Of a stretch of DNA of 64,000 bases, positions 55,311 to 64,000 are shown piece by piece. Both the position numbers and the translations under genes were made by a program. The stretch lies in contig OX387184.1 in NCBI GenBank assembly GCA_947561395.2, positions 43,204,766 through 43,268,765 of the forward strand, read 5' to 3'. Under the pieces are notes generated by a model. It was given only the letters and a program-made list of their open reading frames with translations, was not told the origin of the DNA and searched no databases. Source of the stretch: Buxus sempervirens (lineage: Eukaryota > Streptophyta > Magnoliopsida > Buxales > Buxaceae). Positions within the stretch are counted from its first letter, which is position 1. Each line of letters starts with the position of its first letter.

Positions 55311-57214
55311 GTAGGTTGCTCATATATACAAAAATATATGTTCATGCACGAGTAAGCAGTCTCGAGTAAACAGGCTCATATAAACATTCATCACGATCAT
55401 GAAATACAAAACAACATATAAAACAATTTAAGTATCCGTGAACAGTATCATGTATATCAAAGATCATGATTCATAAATCAATAATAGAATCCAATATAAA
55501 ATCGTGATGTACTAAACAGTCACACCCAACCATAGTATCAAATATATGCCTCCAGCATGTGAACAGTATCAATAGTAAGTGTTTGTGATCTCAGTATCAT
55601 TGTAGGACGCACAAAGAAAAGATACATCCTTGAGATGACTCTCAACCATATGCTATATCACCGTGCGGCATAAGGGCGACGCTACTAATGATACTCAAAC
55701 CCGAGACATCTCCTTAGATAATAGCCGTAGTCATCGACTTATTGCACACGACTCAACAGAGTTGGTGTGAACCACCAGCATGCACCACCGAAATCAATAC
55801 ATGGAGTTGGTCGCTTATCCACGTGTACAAGGAATCACCAGTGGAGCACCGGGGTGTCCCTCCAGATATAAGACCTTCCAGAGCAACCTAACTTGCAAAG
55901 GAAGCGCGTTCGCACAAGGGAGTAGCTCAACCCAAATGAAATATCCCTTAGCTATCTAGCCAAAACTATGGATCCATAACCAGCTATGTCCACTAGACAC
56001 CAAAAATCCCTAAGGACTAATATTTTTGTAAATAATAGTGCCTAGCAGCATAAAAAGGTTAAATTTGTAAATTCTCTCCATACCGGGTTAACTGTGTTTG
56101 AAATTCTGATCTGGAAATCCTTTACATAATAATGTGGTTGGTAATATAAATTTACATGTCTCTTAGTTATTTATTCCAAATTTATCAGTCTATTTATCAT
56201 AAAACTGTGATTTTCTCATTAATTGCAAAACTTGGCAACTAATACCCTAGATATTTCCCTATTTTTATTTTTCTATAAAACAAATATTTTGTAATTTATT
56301 TTGGTCTTAAAACATCTTAATTATTAATTAAAATTGGTTTAAAATGGTTTAGAATTGAATCAGGGATCAAATTTGCAAAAATTGGATTTTTCTGCACTGA
56401 GCGCTCAGGATCGCTCAGGCGGTCTAGATCAGTGGTAGTTTAAAAATCAGCATTGATGACAAATGAGTTATCATCCAATGGTGGTCAAGCTCTTTGTACT
56501 AGCGCCTAGGAGCGCTGAGGATCGTCGAGCACAGAGAGGTCGGCGGTCTCCCAAAATCGGCCATACAGTGTGTAAAAACTCGATTTTCCACGTTCTAATT
56601 AGTACTAACATACATATAAGATCTCTATCATGCTAAATACATATAAACACAATACAAAACATTCGACATGAATCGATTAATCCTAAGAACAGAAACAAAC
56701 ATAAAATCGGTGCTACCTACCTCTTGAACATGTGTTCCTCTTCTTCTCTTCTGAACAGCAACACTCACACCTCCATACGATTGCAAAACAAGTCTCAGAG
56801 CAAGAAGAAACCTGGTCTTCCTCTCTTCTTCTTCTTCTTCTCTTCTCCCAGTCGCTGGTCGCTCTTGGTCTCTCTCTCTCTCTTGGTGGTTGTGGCTGAC
56901 GAATATGAGAAAAATACGTTTAGGTATTTCCCTTGTATTCCATTAGGGTATTTAACATGTATATATATACTCTTTGATCCCACGCAACTTACGCACAACA
57001 ATTTCGATGCATATCGCCCAATTAAAATATATTTAGATTAAAATATCGATCTTACCACGATAATTCCCAATCAGACGGTTGAATCTGCTCTAGACTCCTG
57101 ATCTCCACTAATAATGATATCACCTACATTAATAAATTATTCCCATCAATTAAAAACCTCAATAATATTAATTATTAATTTATTTATTAATTCGGAAAAA
57201 TTCGGGGTCTTAAA
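55311..57214 (-). mobile_element. 3' LTR of Y, truncated
   Basis: About 1.9 kb of LTR ending abruptly near 55311 instead of at GTTACA. A TATA-like TATATATAC word lies at about 56960-56968. The segment from 55600 to 56000 matches X3/X4 almost word for word in reverse complement. Confidence 0.75.
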
Positions 57215-58201
57215 TACTCCCCTCCTAAAAGAAAAATTTCGCCCTCGAAATTTATCTTGCAACACTGGAAATAGATGAGGATACTTCCTCTGCATCTCCA
57301 ACTCCAACTCCCAAGTGGCCTCTTCAATTGTGTGGTTCTGCCAAAGCACTTTCACAAGTGGGATTAAATTGGTACGTAGGACTTGTTCTCGCCTGTCCAA
57401 GATCTCAACTGGGTGTTCCTCGTATGTCAAATCCTCACGCACTACCAATGACTCATGCTGGATAATGTGTGTAGAGTCATGCACATACTTCCTCAACATA
57501 GAAACATGGAATACGTCATCAACTCCCTCCAGCTGTGCTGGAAATGCCAATTTGTATGCCACCGGTCCCACCGTATCTACAATCTCAAATGGACCTGTAT
57601 ATCTCAAAGCCAACTTGCCTTTCTTGCCAAATTTCTTAATCCCACGAGATGGAGACACCTTCAAAAACACCAAATCACCAATCTAGAAATGTATATCTCT
57701 CCTTCTAGTGTTAGCGTAGCTCTTTTGACGACTCTGGGCTGTAAGCATATTCTGCTTAATCTGGTTTATCTTCTCAACACTTTCATGTACAATCTGTGGC
57801 CCAATAAGCTATCTTTCTCCAACTTCCACCTAGCACACTGGGGATCTACAAGCTCTGCCATATAGTGCCTCAAATGGTGCCATCTGAATACTCACCTGAT
57901 ACCTATTATTATAGGCAAACTCCACAAATGGTAGGTGCTGATTCCAACTGCCTCCTAAATCCATAACACAACATCTCAGCATATCTTCCAACGTCTGAAT
58001 GGTATACTTAGACTGTCCATCTATCTGAGGATGATAACTGGTACTGAAACTAAGCTTCATGCCCATGGCTGCCTTAAATGCAGACCAAAAGTGTGACGTA
58101 AATCATGCATCTCTGTCAAACACTATGGAAATTGGCACTCCATGAAGTCTCACTATCTCCCTGACATACAACTCAGCTAGAGACTTCAACTGCTGTGTAG
58201 T
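57215..58201 (-). pseudogene. Y integrase with chromodomain-like C-terminus, broken by stops
   Basis: Sense order: YVREIVRLHGVPISIVFDRDA-stop-F (second catalytic Asp region), SYHPQIDGQSKYTIQTLEDMLR (catalytic Glu position replaced: normally QSER), FAYNNRYQ, FEALYGR-CRSP, then after stops GDLVFLKVSPSRG, LRYTGPFEIV, VFHVSMLRKY, and the chromodomain-like YEEHPVEILDRREQVLR...VLWQNH-IEEATWELE-EMQRKYPHLF. The last module is typical of Tekay/Del. Stops fit CGA to TGA and TGG to TAG. The open part 57146-57673 reads on into the LTR. Z interrupts the gene at 58202. Confidence 0.82.
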
Positions 58202-59998
58202 TGTAGACACCCCAAATTGCACTGCCAAATGAGAAAATAATAAAAACATGTAATTAGAGCTTAAAACAGGTCAAAAAAGCATAAAAATTGAATAAACAGG
58301 CTTTGCCCGTATTTCCTTCACGGGCCCATCGCGCCCGAAAATTATCTACGGACAGGCGCGCCCGTAGTAACAATACGGTCTCCGTTGGACCGTAAATCAT
58401 TTACGGGCATTAAAGACACGTGCGAGTTTTGTCCTTCTCTCGATTTCTGAGCTTTATTTGAAGTCCAATATATCTTTAAACGAGCGAATTAAGTATTTTA
58501 TTCGCTGAAGCTACCTTGGTTGGCTATGGATGGGCATTATCTCTGTATTTTACTCTATCTTAAAGACCAGGCTATATCCTTCTGGACCAACCATGCCCCT
58601 GGGTGTGTCTATAAATAGAGGCTCTTTCCTCTAGCTAAAGGCCACGAAATTTTGAAGAATCAAAAGCTCCAAGAGAAGGAAAAGAATCCCTGCTGCTCTG
58701 CCTGCTCAATCCAGGTAAGTCCCCTATCCTTTTTTATTTTCTGTCTTCAATTCTAGAAGTAATAGGATCATCTCTATTGCTGTAGAATAAGGCCATATCT
58801 ATTTTGTATCCCTAAACTTGTCTCCAAGTACCTCAAGGGTCTCTCTAGCCGTAAAACGTAAAGAGAGAACTAGGGGAAAAGGGAACAGGTGGATCCCTAG
58901 AATAGAACCCCATATCTGTTTTTTTCCTTTTTCTAGAATAAAGCCTGTGATTGTGTTTGTGTACCCAAACCTAACTCTAAGTACCTCAAGAGTTTCTCTA
59001 GCCGTAAAACGTGAAGAGAGAACTAGGGAAAAAGGGAACAGGTGGATCCGTAGGGTAGACCCCCATGTGCTCTAATCTGTGAGATGTGGCTATTTTAAAT
59101 ATCCTGATCATGTTTTAATGCTTTTTATGATATATCTGAATGAATAACATGAATCTATGATGTTTATAGCATGAGATCCCCACTTTTTGCCAAAATTTGG
59201 ATTTTTGCCACTTTTGCACCTACAGCACTGTTTTCGTGATTTTTGTGATTTTAGGCTAGGATCTTGGATCTATCATGATCAATATGGTAGATCTGAATCC
59301 AGAAGCCTGAAAATAAATTCTAGGGTTTCATGATATGGTTTTTAAATTGTTTTTCATTATTGAGAGAAGACCCTACGGTCTAAGTTCTCCCCTTTTGATG
59401 TTCTTCATCAACGTGGGTATTTTTGGTTTTTATTTTCTGATTTAATGTGAAATTTGAGCTTTATCCATGTCCTGGACTATTCAAGTTCAATTTTGAAATA
59501 TTTTACAAAAATCATATTTTTCTAGATTTCTAGAATTTGACTTGAAGCCAGATTTTTGGATTTTTCACTTTAAATTGATTTTATTTGATTTTATCTCAAT
59601 TTTATTTTGATCATGAAACCCTAGGAATGATATGATCATATTTGAAAGTTCTGGATCAATCAGAATATTCGTATGAAAAAACCATACAATTTCATCTTTT
59701 TTTTTCCTGATTTTCATAGCAAGCTTTTTCCTTTATTTAAACATGAACAATACCTGGCAACCACCTTGTGTGGATGAATAGGGGTGCCTAACACCTTCCC
59801 CTGTTCATAACCTAATCCCCTTACCCATCTCTGGTTGTTTTTTTAGGAGGGTTATTTTTACCCTAACTTTGCCTTTTGTGCTTATTTAATATTTTGGTGT
59901 CCATTCACACCTAAATTGAATGGTGGCGACTCTTTGTTTTATTTAATCCCGTGTGATGATTGAGGAAATCATTAAATTGATTTTTCCCATGTCTCACA
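58202..59998 (+). mobile_element. 5' LTR of Z (1.8 kb)
   Basis: Starts TGTAGACACCCCAAATTGCA and ends CATGTCTCACA, two bases before the primer site. It contains TACGGGC/GCCCGTA words (58300-58420), TATAAATAG at 58610-58618 and CAG|GTAAGT at 58714/58715. An internal duplication of the CTAGCCGTAAAACGT...GAGAGAACTAGGG segment lies at about 58840-58900 and 58998-59060. TGGCGACTCT occurs at 59924-59933, a partial copy of the primer site within the LTR. Confidence 0.92.
58610..58714 (+). promoter_or_regulatory. TATA box and splice-donor-like site of Z
   Basis: TATAAATAG (58610-58618) is followed 96 bases on by the consensus donor AATCCAG|GTAAGT (58714/58715). Solo LTR E has the same pair. With the acceptor at 62197 this would remove a 3483-base leader intron including the primer site and hairpin arrays. 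Confidence 0.55.
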
Positions 59999-60000
59999 AC

Positions 60001-60019
60001 TGGCGACTCTGCTGGGGAC
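60001..60019 (+). other. Primer-binding site of Z (tRNA-Arg type)
   Basis: TGGCGACTCTGCTGGGGAC starts two bases after the LTR. Its complement is close to the plant tRNA-Arg 3' end GATCCCCAGTGGAGTCGCCA (recalled), and tRNA-Arg priming is known for Ogre/Tat elements. Confidence 0.82.
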
Positions 60020-61150
60020 TTATGGATTTGAGCCTTTTGGTGTTTTAGTTCATGTTTTTGATTTTTGGATCTGCTTGCTATTTTGTGTTCTTAAGCATGT
60101 TGAGTATGTTCTAAATCTGAATTATTGCTTAAGAATTCATGGGGGTAGAAACATGCTTAATTTTGATTTGTGGGATTGTTTCTACAAACATGCGTAGGGG
60201 AGGTTCGTTTTGCTGAACCATGCTTATTTCTTGCTATATTTTTATGATAGCATGTTTTAATTTTTAGCATGATCTCCATGATGATTTTGGGTGTATAACA
60301 TGATCATTTGTTTGCATGATAGATGATTTTTTATGAGCATGTTGTTTTGGGTGCTATAGGATTGCCTTATTTACTTGTTTATTTTAAATATGCTTTCCTA
60401 TTATGCCTTGGTTTGTTTATGCATGGCTGCGAAAAGAGTGGCAAGGGTTTGGGACGTTGTGAATGCACCCTATTTTTTACAATGCACTGTGCACCTTTTA
60501 TTTTTTACACAGCCTACCCTTAGAACTTTGAGCTAATGACGTGATGATAATGTGGATCTGGGATTCTGGTCATCACTAGGCTTGAGTGCTAAGTTGCCAT
60601 TAAGCCAAAACCCAAAACCACTACGCTTGAAGGTGGAGTTACACGTTTTTGGCCAAATTACACAATTACGTGGGAATATGGGGTTGTATGATTGTGGGAA
60701 GGCCGTGTGCATGGCTTACAAACCAGGGCATAATGCGGATGCCATATTGAAGGTAAACAAGGTAACAAGGTAATCCTATTGTTTTGCATTATTTTCATGT
60801 CATACGGGTGTCATGGTACCCATTGGTTCGGGATAAAATTGGTCCCAAAATTTACATGTTTTTAAAATTGGTGCAGCCCATAGGAAGAGTCTCTAACTAT
60901 GTTTAGAATCAATCCTACCCTATGTTCATACAAGAGGCAACAAAAGGGTACCAAATTCTTGAGTATGGTGTCAATTTGGAGGGTGCATGTGCCTTCCTAA
61001 GCATGTGTTTTAGCAAAAAGGCCAAGGTCCACTTTGGGACAGTTTAGAAGCTCTGCAAGGGGTGAATCGTACGTTTGGATGAACAATGAAAGTGATCAGA
61101 CCATGTAAAAACTGGAAAAACATAACAGGGTTCCGTAAAACCGCATTTAG
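60020..61150 (+). other. Untranslated leader of Z, first part
   Basis: A T-rich stretch with GCATGATT and TAGCATGTT words (60040-60330), then a mixed region. ORFs at 60323-60523 and 60552-60773 have no recognisable domain and lie inside the presumed leader intron. No DUF7745-like ORF1 is visible here. Confidence 0.5.
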
Positions 61151-61151
61151 T

Positions 61152-61270
61152 ACACGGGCTGGGCTTGCCCGTATCAGTTATACGGGCTAGGCTCGCCCGT
61201 GTTTTCCATACGGTCACGGCTTGCTCGTAATTTGAATACGGGCAGGGCTGGACCGTACTGTGTATACGGT
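61152..61270 (+). repeat. Series of TACGGGC...GCCCGTA hairpins in the Z leader
   Basis: Four successive imperfect hairpins: ACGGGC...GCCCGT (61153-61172), TACGGGC...GCCCGT (61180-61200), TACGGTC...CTCGTA (61209-61229) and TACGGGC...GACCGTA (61236-61257). Loops of 5-9 nt are GC-rich. The same word pairs occur in the LTR of Z and in E. Confidence 0.65.
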
Positions 61271-61416
61271 TTTCTCGGAATATTCAACTTTAATCAGTTT
61301 TTTCCACTAAAATCTTCCTTTAACCCTTAAATAATGATAAAGGGAAACAAGTTTGAATAAAATGCTTCAAAAAAAATTTAATTAAAAGAAAGAAAATGTG
61401 AGAGAAAGGTTCCTTG

Positions 61417-62022
61417 GGCTTCTGAAAGCCTTTGAATTTCAGATTTTTCAAAAAAAAAATCCTGGGCTTCTGAAAGCCTTTGAATTTCAGATTTTTCAAA
61501 AAATTCATCGGGCCTCTGAAAGCCTTTGAATTTCAGACTTTTTCTCAAAAAACTGTTGGGCCTCTGAAAGCCTTTGAATTTCAGATCTTTTGGGCCTCTG
61601 AAAGCCTTTGAATTTCAGAACTTTTGGGCCTCTGAAAGCCTTTGAATTTCAGACCTTTTTCTTTTGGGCCTCTGAAAGCCTTTGAATTTCAGATCTTTTG
61701 GGCCTCTGAAAGCCTTTGAATTTCAGAACTTCTGGGCCTCTAAAAGCCTTTGAATTTCAGACCTTTTCCTTTTGGGCCTCTGAAAGCCTTTGAATTTCAG
61801 AACTTTTGGGCCTCTGAAAGCCTTTGAATTTCAGAATTTTTTCAAAATATCCCTGGGCCTCTGAAAGCCTTTGAATTTCAGACTTTCATCAAAAATCCCC
61901 GGCCTCTGAAAGCCTTTGAATTTCAGACCTTTTCCAAAAATATCCCTGGGCCTCTGAAAGCCTTTGAATTTCAGACCTTTTTCAAAAACCCCCGGGCCTC
62001 TGAAAGCCTTTGAATTTCAGAT
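61417..62022 (+). repeat. Fifteen-copy array of a TCTGAAA...TTTCAGA hairpin in the Z leader
   Basis: The core GCCTCTGAAAGCCTTTGAA followed by TTTCAGA is repeated 15 times; the first two copies have GCTTCTGAAA. Inside each core, TCTGAAA-GCCTTTGAA-TTTCAGA is a perfect 7-bp stem with a 9-nt loop. Only one copy (about 61737) has a stem change (TCTAAAA). Spacers vary from 7 to about 20 nt and are U/C- or A-rich, so the hairpin is far better conserved than the spacer. A degenerate GGAAGCCCTAGAATATTCC hairpin follows at about 62048. Confidence 0.92.
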
Positions 62023-62180
62023 CTTTCTCTCTTTTGTGGGACCTGTTGGAAGCCCTAGAATATTCCAACAATTCAAAAAAAAAAAAGAAGCAAATAAAAA
62101 AAAAAATCCAAACTCGTGTTCACCCAGCTTGCACATAGGCATTCCTAGACATGTGAATGAGATTAAATTGGCACTGATAT

Positions 62181-62197
62181 TTTCTTTATTTATCCAG
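62181..62197 (+). promoter_or_regulatory. Candidate 3' splice site upstream of Z gag
   Basis: TTTCTTTATTTATCCAG ends at 62197, 53 bases before the gag ATG. A pyrimidine tract plus CAG is the plant acceptor consensus. It would pair with the donor at 58714/58715. Confidence 0.5.
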
Positions 62198-62250
62198 GTA
62201 CTAATACACTTGCAATCATAGCTCTTGTAACCAGATCAAGAGTTCGAGCC

Positions 62251-63780
62251 ATGAATCCCATTGAAGATGAAGTTGATGCTCTTCATCCAGATGTTGTTCT
62301 ACTCCAAGAACAAGTGGCAAGACTAGCCCGAATGCTAGAGAACATACTGTCAGTACAGGCCCAACAAGTGCAGGCCCAACAAATGCAAGCCCAGAACCAG
62401 GCATCCACATCCAACCCTGCACCTCCACCCCCAGTCAACATTCCACCTCCAGTGCAACCAACTCCTGAACCCGTCTATGAACACACCCCTGAACCTATAC
62501 TGACCAGGGATGAGACAGCTGAGTCAAACAAGGCTAAGGAAAAGGAAAGGATAAGGGAAGAGGTTGAAAGAAAGTTCATGCATAAGCTAGAAATGATTCA
62601 AGATGAACTAAGGGAAGTCAAAGGGGTAAACAACTTTGGAGGCACCAATTTTGAAGACCTGTGCCTATACCCCAATGTTAACCTGCCGGTTAAGTTTAAG
62701 TGCCTAGACTTGGACAAGTATGATGGCACTGGTTGCCCCATGAGCCACCTAAAGTTGTATTGCGGTGCCCTATGTCAGTTCGGGCAGGATGAGGGTATCT
62801 TGATCCAACTTTTCCAAAGGAGCCTGACTGGAACCGCATTAAGATGGTTCGCCACTCTGGACCATGGAAAGATCAAAAGATGGAAGGACCTAGCCGATGC
62901 CTTCCTGGCTCAATACCGGTTCAATTCAGAGATCATGCCAGATAGGTACGACGTCATGAGAATGAGCAAAGGAAGGGAAGAGACTGTAAGGCAATATGCC
63001 AAGAGGTGGAGGGAGACGGCCTCCCAGGTCAGGCCACCCATGCTAGAACAGGAAATGATTTCTACTTTCATAAGCACTTTGGGTCAATCATTCTATAGCC
63101 ACTTGGTGGGTCAGACCACCACTAATTTTGCAGCTTTGGTTCGAGTGGCCGACCGAATTGAGGACGGAATAAGATCAGGTAAAATAATTGACCACTCTGC
63201 CATGGTTAGCCAGCAGAACCCCAACCTAAAGAAAGGAGGCGGGATAAAAAAGAATGGGAACAAGAAGGAGGGTGAGGTGAACATGGTGCAGCCACCATCT
63301 GGCCCTAACAAGCCCATACAAATCAACATACCTGCCCATTTTCCTACCCCACCGGCTTCATCATCCCAAGTCCCCATGAGGGTTAATGTTCCAGCAGCAC
63401 CTTCAGACCAAAAAAGGGTTTTTACCAAAGAGGAAAAGGATGCCTATTTTGCAGCAAGGAGAAATAGGGTTTTCACCCCTATTCCAATGACTCCCTCTCA
63501 ATTGCTGCCCACTTTATTGCAAGGAGGGTATATCACCTTAAGAGAACCTAATCCGAATGCATCTAAGGGGAGAAATTTTGACCCCTCCACCACTTGTGAT
63601 TACCATATGGGTGCACCTGGGCACCCTACCGACAAGTGCTGGCCTTTGAAACATCCATTCAGGATTTACTGGACCAGAATACCCTTTCTTTCAATACAGG
63701 GGCTCCCAATCCTCCAAGAACCGATATTGGACAAAACCCACTGCCTCAGCATCACGGGGCAGGCCCATCTAATGTCATAG
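62251..63780 (+). CDS. gag: Gag polyprotein of Z, intact through the knuckle, then frameshifted
   Basis: The start is ATG 62251. Residues 1-35 are a short coiled coil, 36-48 a QAQQ repeat, 50-80 proline-rich and 90-125 charged helix. Residues 150-310 are the retrotransposon gag capsid-like domain: KYDGTGCPMSHLKLYCGAL, LIQLFQRSLTGTALRWF, WKDLADAFLAQYRFN, RQYAKRWRETASQV and FISTLGQSFYSHLVGQ. Residues 320-400 are basic and proline-rich. A CHHC knuckle (C449, H452, H458, C463) would bind RNA. At about residue 467 (near 63652) a one-base indel shifts the frame, so the last 40 residues before the stop at 63780 are spurious. It forms the virus-like particle of the element. Confidence 0.88.
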   Translation: MNPIEDEVDALHPDVVLLQEQVARLARMLENILSVQAQQVQAQQMQAQNQASTSNPAPPPPVNIPPPVQPTPEPVYEHTPEPILTRDETAESNKAKEKERIREEVERKFMHKLEMIQDELREVKGVNNFGGTNFEDLCLYPNVNLPVKFKCLDLDKYDGTGCPMSHLKLYCGALCQFGQDEGILIQLFQRSLTGTALRWFATLDHGKIKRWKDLADAFLAQYRFNSEIMPDRYDVMRMSKGREETVRQYAKRWRETASQVRPPMLEQEMISTFISTLGQSFYSHLVGQTTTNFAALVRVADRIEDGIRSGKIIDHSAMVSQQNPNLKKGGGIKKNGNKKEGEVNMVQPPSGPNKPIQINIPAHFPTPPASSSQVPMRVNVPAAPSDQKRVFTKEEKDAYFAARRNRVFTPIPMTPSQLLPTLLQGGYITLREPNPNASKGRNFDPSTTCDYHMGAPGHPTDKCWPLKHPFRIYWTRIPFLSIQGLPILQEPILDKTHCLSITGQAHLMS

Positions 63781-64000
63781 GAGTCATCTCTTCTGACAAA
63801 ATAACCTTTGACCCATCTCAATTAATTGCCCCCATAGGGACAACGGTCAAAGTATATTTTGACAGGAGAAGTGAAGGCAAAGAAATAAATATGATTTCAA
63901 AGGGGAATGATAGTGCTGCAAAGAACATTAGCTCATCTTTGGACCGGGTCTCATCCCTCATGGCCCAGATGAACATCGCCAAGCCACCTTTGGTCATTAA
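63653..64000 (+). pseudogene. Continuation of Z gag toward protease in another phase
   Basis: Past the indel another phase is open to the window end. It begins with an IQDLLDQN segment that matches the post-knuckle IQDLIDSKRI of H, then FDPSQLIAPIGTTVKVYF, the linker that precedes protease. The frameshift therefore lies within one polyprotein. Whether it is a mutation or programmed cannot be told from one copy, although no obvious slippery heptamer is seen. Confidence 0.7.

Larger units (their letters stand above)
55311..58201 (-). mobile_element. Element Y: 3' part of a Tekay-type chromovirus, interrupted by Z
   Basis: Minus-strand integrase core and chromodomain-like tail (58201-57215), polypurine tract TAGGAGGGGAGTA (57227-57215), then an LTR in sense from TTTAAGACCCCGAATTTTTC (57214; TG mutated to TT) down to a break near 55311. 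The LTR is the same family as X3/X4 (shared AGTCAGTGACTACGGC-type words). Z is inserted at 58202 inside integrase, so the remaining pol should lie beyond the window. Confidence 0.8.
58202..64000 (+). mobile_element. Element Z: 5' portion of a Tat-lineage retrotransposon inserted in Y
   Basis: LTR (58202-59998), primer site (60001-60019), a 2.2 kb structured leader and gag from 62251, with the gag-protease frame running to the window edge. Gag and primer site assign it to the Tat lineage, but its LTR family (TGTAGACACCCC) differs from the TGTAAGCACC family of A, B and H. Solo LTR E is another copy. Because Y itself is truncated and degraded while Z gag has a single frameshift, Z is the younger insertion. 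Confidence 0.9.

Noticed and set aside
60323..60773. ORF1 of Z (66- and 73-codon frames)
   Set aside because: Too short, no resemblance to DUF7745 or any known domain, and inside the predicted leader intron.
61417..62022. CRISPR-like array of palindromic repeats with short spacers
   Set aside because: Spacers are short, low-complexity and unequal, and the context is a plant retrotransposon leader. It is treated as a hairpin tandem array.

Overview
This window is repeat DNA from a large plant genome. I see no convincing host gene. Nearly all of it is LTR retrotransposons of the Ty3/gypsy superfamily nested inside one another. The plant assignment rests on three things: Tat/Ogre-lineage proteins (gag with a CHHC knuckle, a DUF7745-like ORF1, a protease followed by a G-patch-like motif, and a pol with a second RNase H), primer sites matching tRNA-Arg, and a chromodomain-bearing Tekay-type integrase. 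I cannot name the species.

Layout. Positions 1-8978 are the 3' part of a plus-strand Tat element (A): a gag remnant, the tail of integrase, a long 3' non-coding region and a 3.5 kb LTR. A is inserted into a minus-strand Tat element (B, 8979-19471), which has a 5' LTR at 15290-19471, a tRNA-Arg-type primer site and a broken ORF1. B lies in an LTR fragment (C, 19472-20236), and C lies in the gag of a very long plus-strand Tat element (H, 20237-55192). H gag is cut by three further solo LTRs: D (20521-24203, itself hit by solo LTR E at 22256-24064), F (24515-27354) and G (27782-34842). The protease, RT, RNase H and integrase relics of H run from 35311 to 41577. Its 3' LTR (43788-55192) holds three chromovirus-type solo LTRs: X3, X4 and X5. 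Two related solo LTRs sit in B (X1) and G (X2). The right end is a minus-strand Tekay-type element (Y, about 55311-58201), interrupted by the youngest-looking element, Z (58202 to the window end): 5' LTR, primer site, structured leader and a nearly open gag.

The nesting is supported by target-site duplications that I could read at both ends of X1, X2, X4, X5, E and G (exact 5 bp), and of D and F (one mismatch each). The host reading frame also resumes across the D, F and G insertions.

All coding regions of A, B, H and Y carry stops and frameshifts. Most stops are explained by C-to-T changes (CAG, CAA or CGA to stop, or TGG to TAG), as expected for old methylated elements. The most unusual material is non-coding. 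Three chromovirus LTR copies carry a series of hairpins with a constant 15-nt loop and different, compensating stems. The Z leader has a 15-copy hairpin array. The 3' region of A and H repeats a motif identical to the tRNA-Arg 3' end. Palindromes lie next to the TATA boxes, and LTR splice donors pair with acceptors just before gag.
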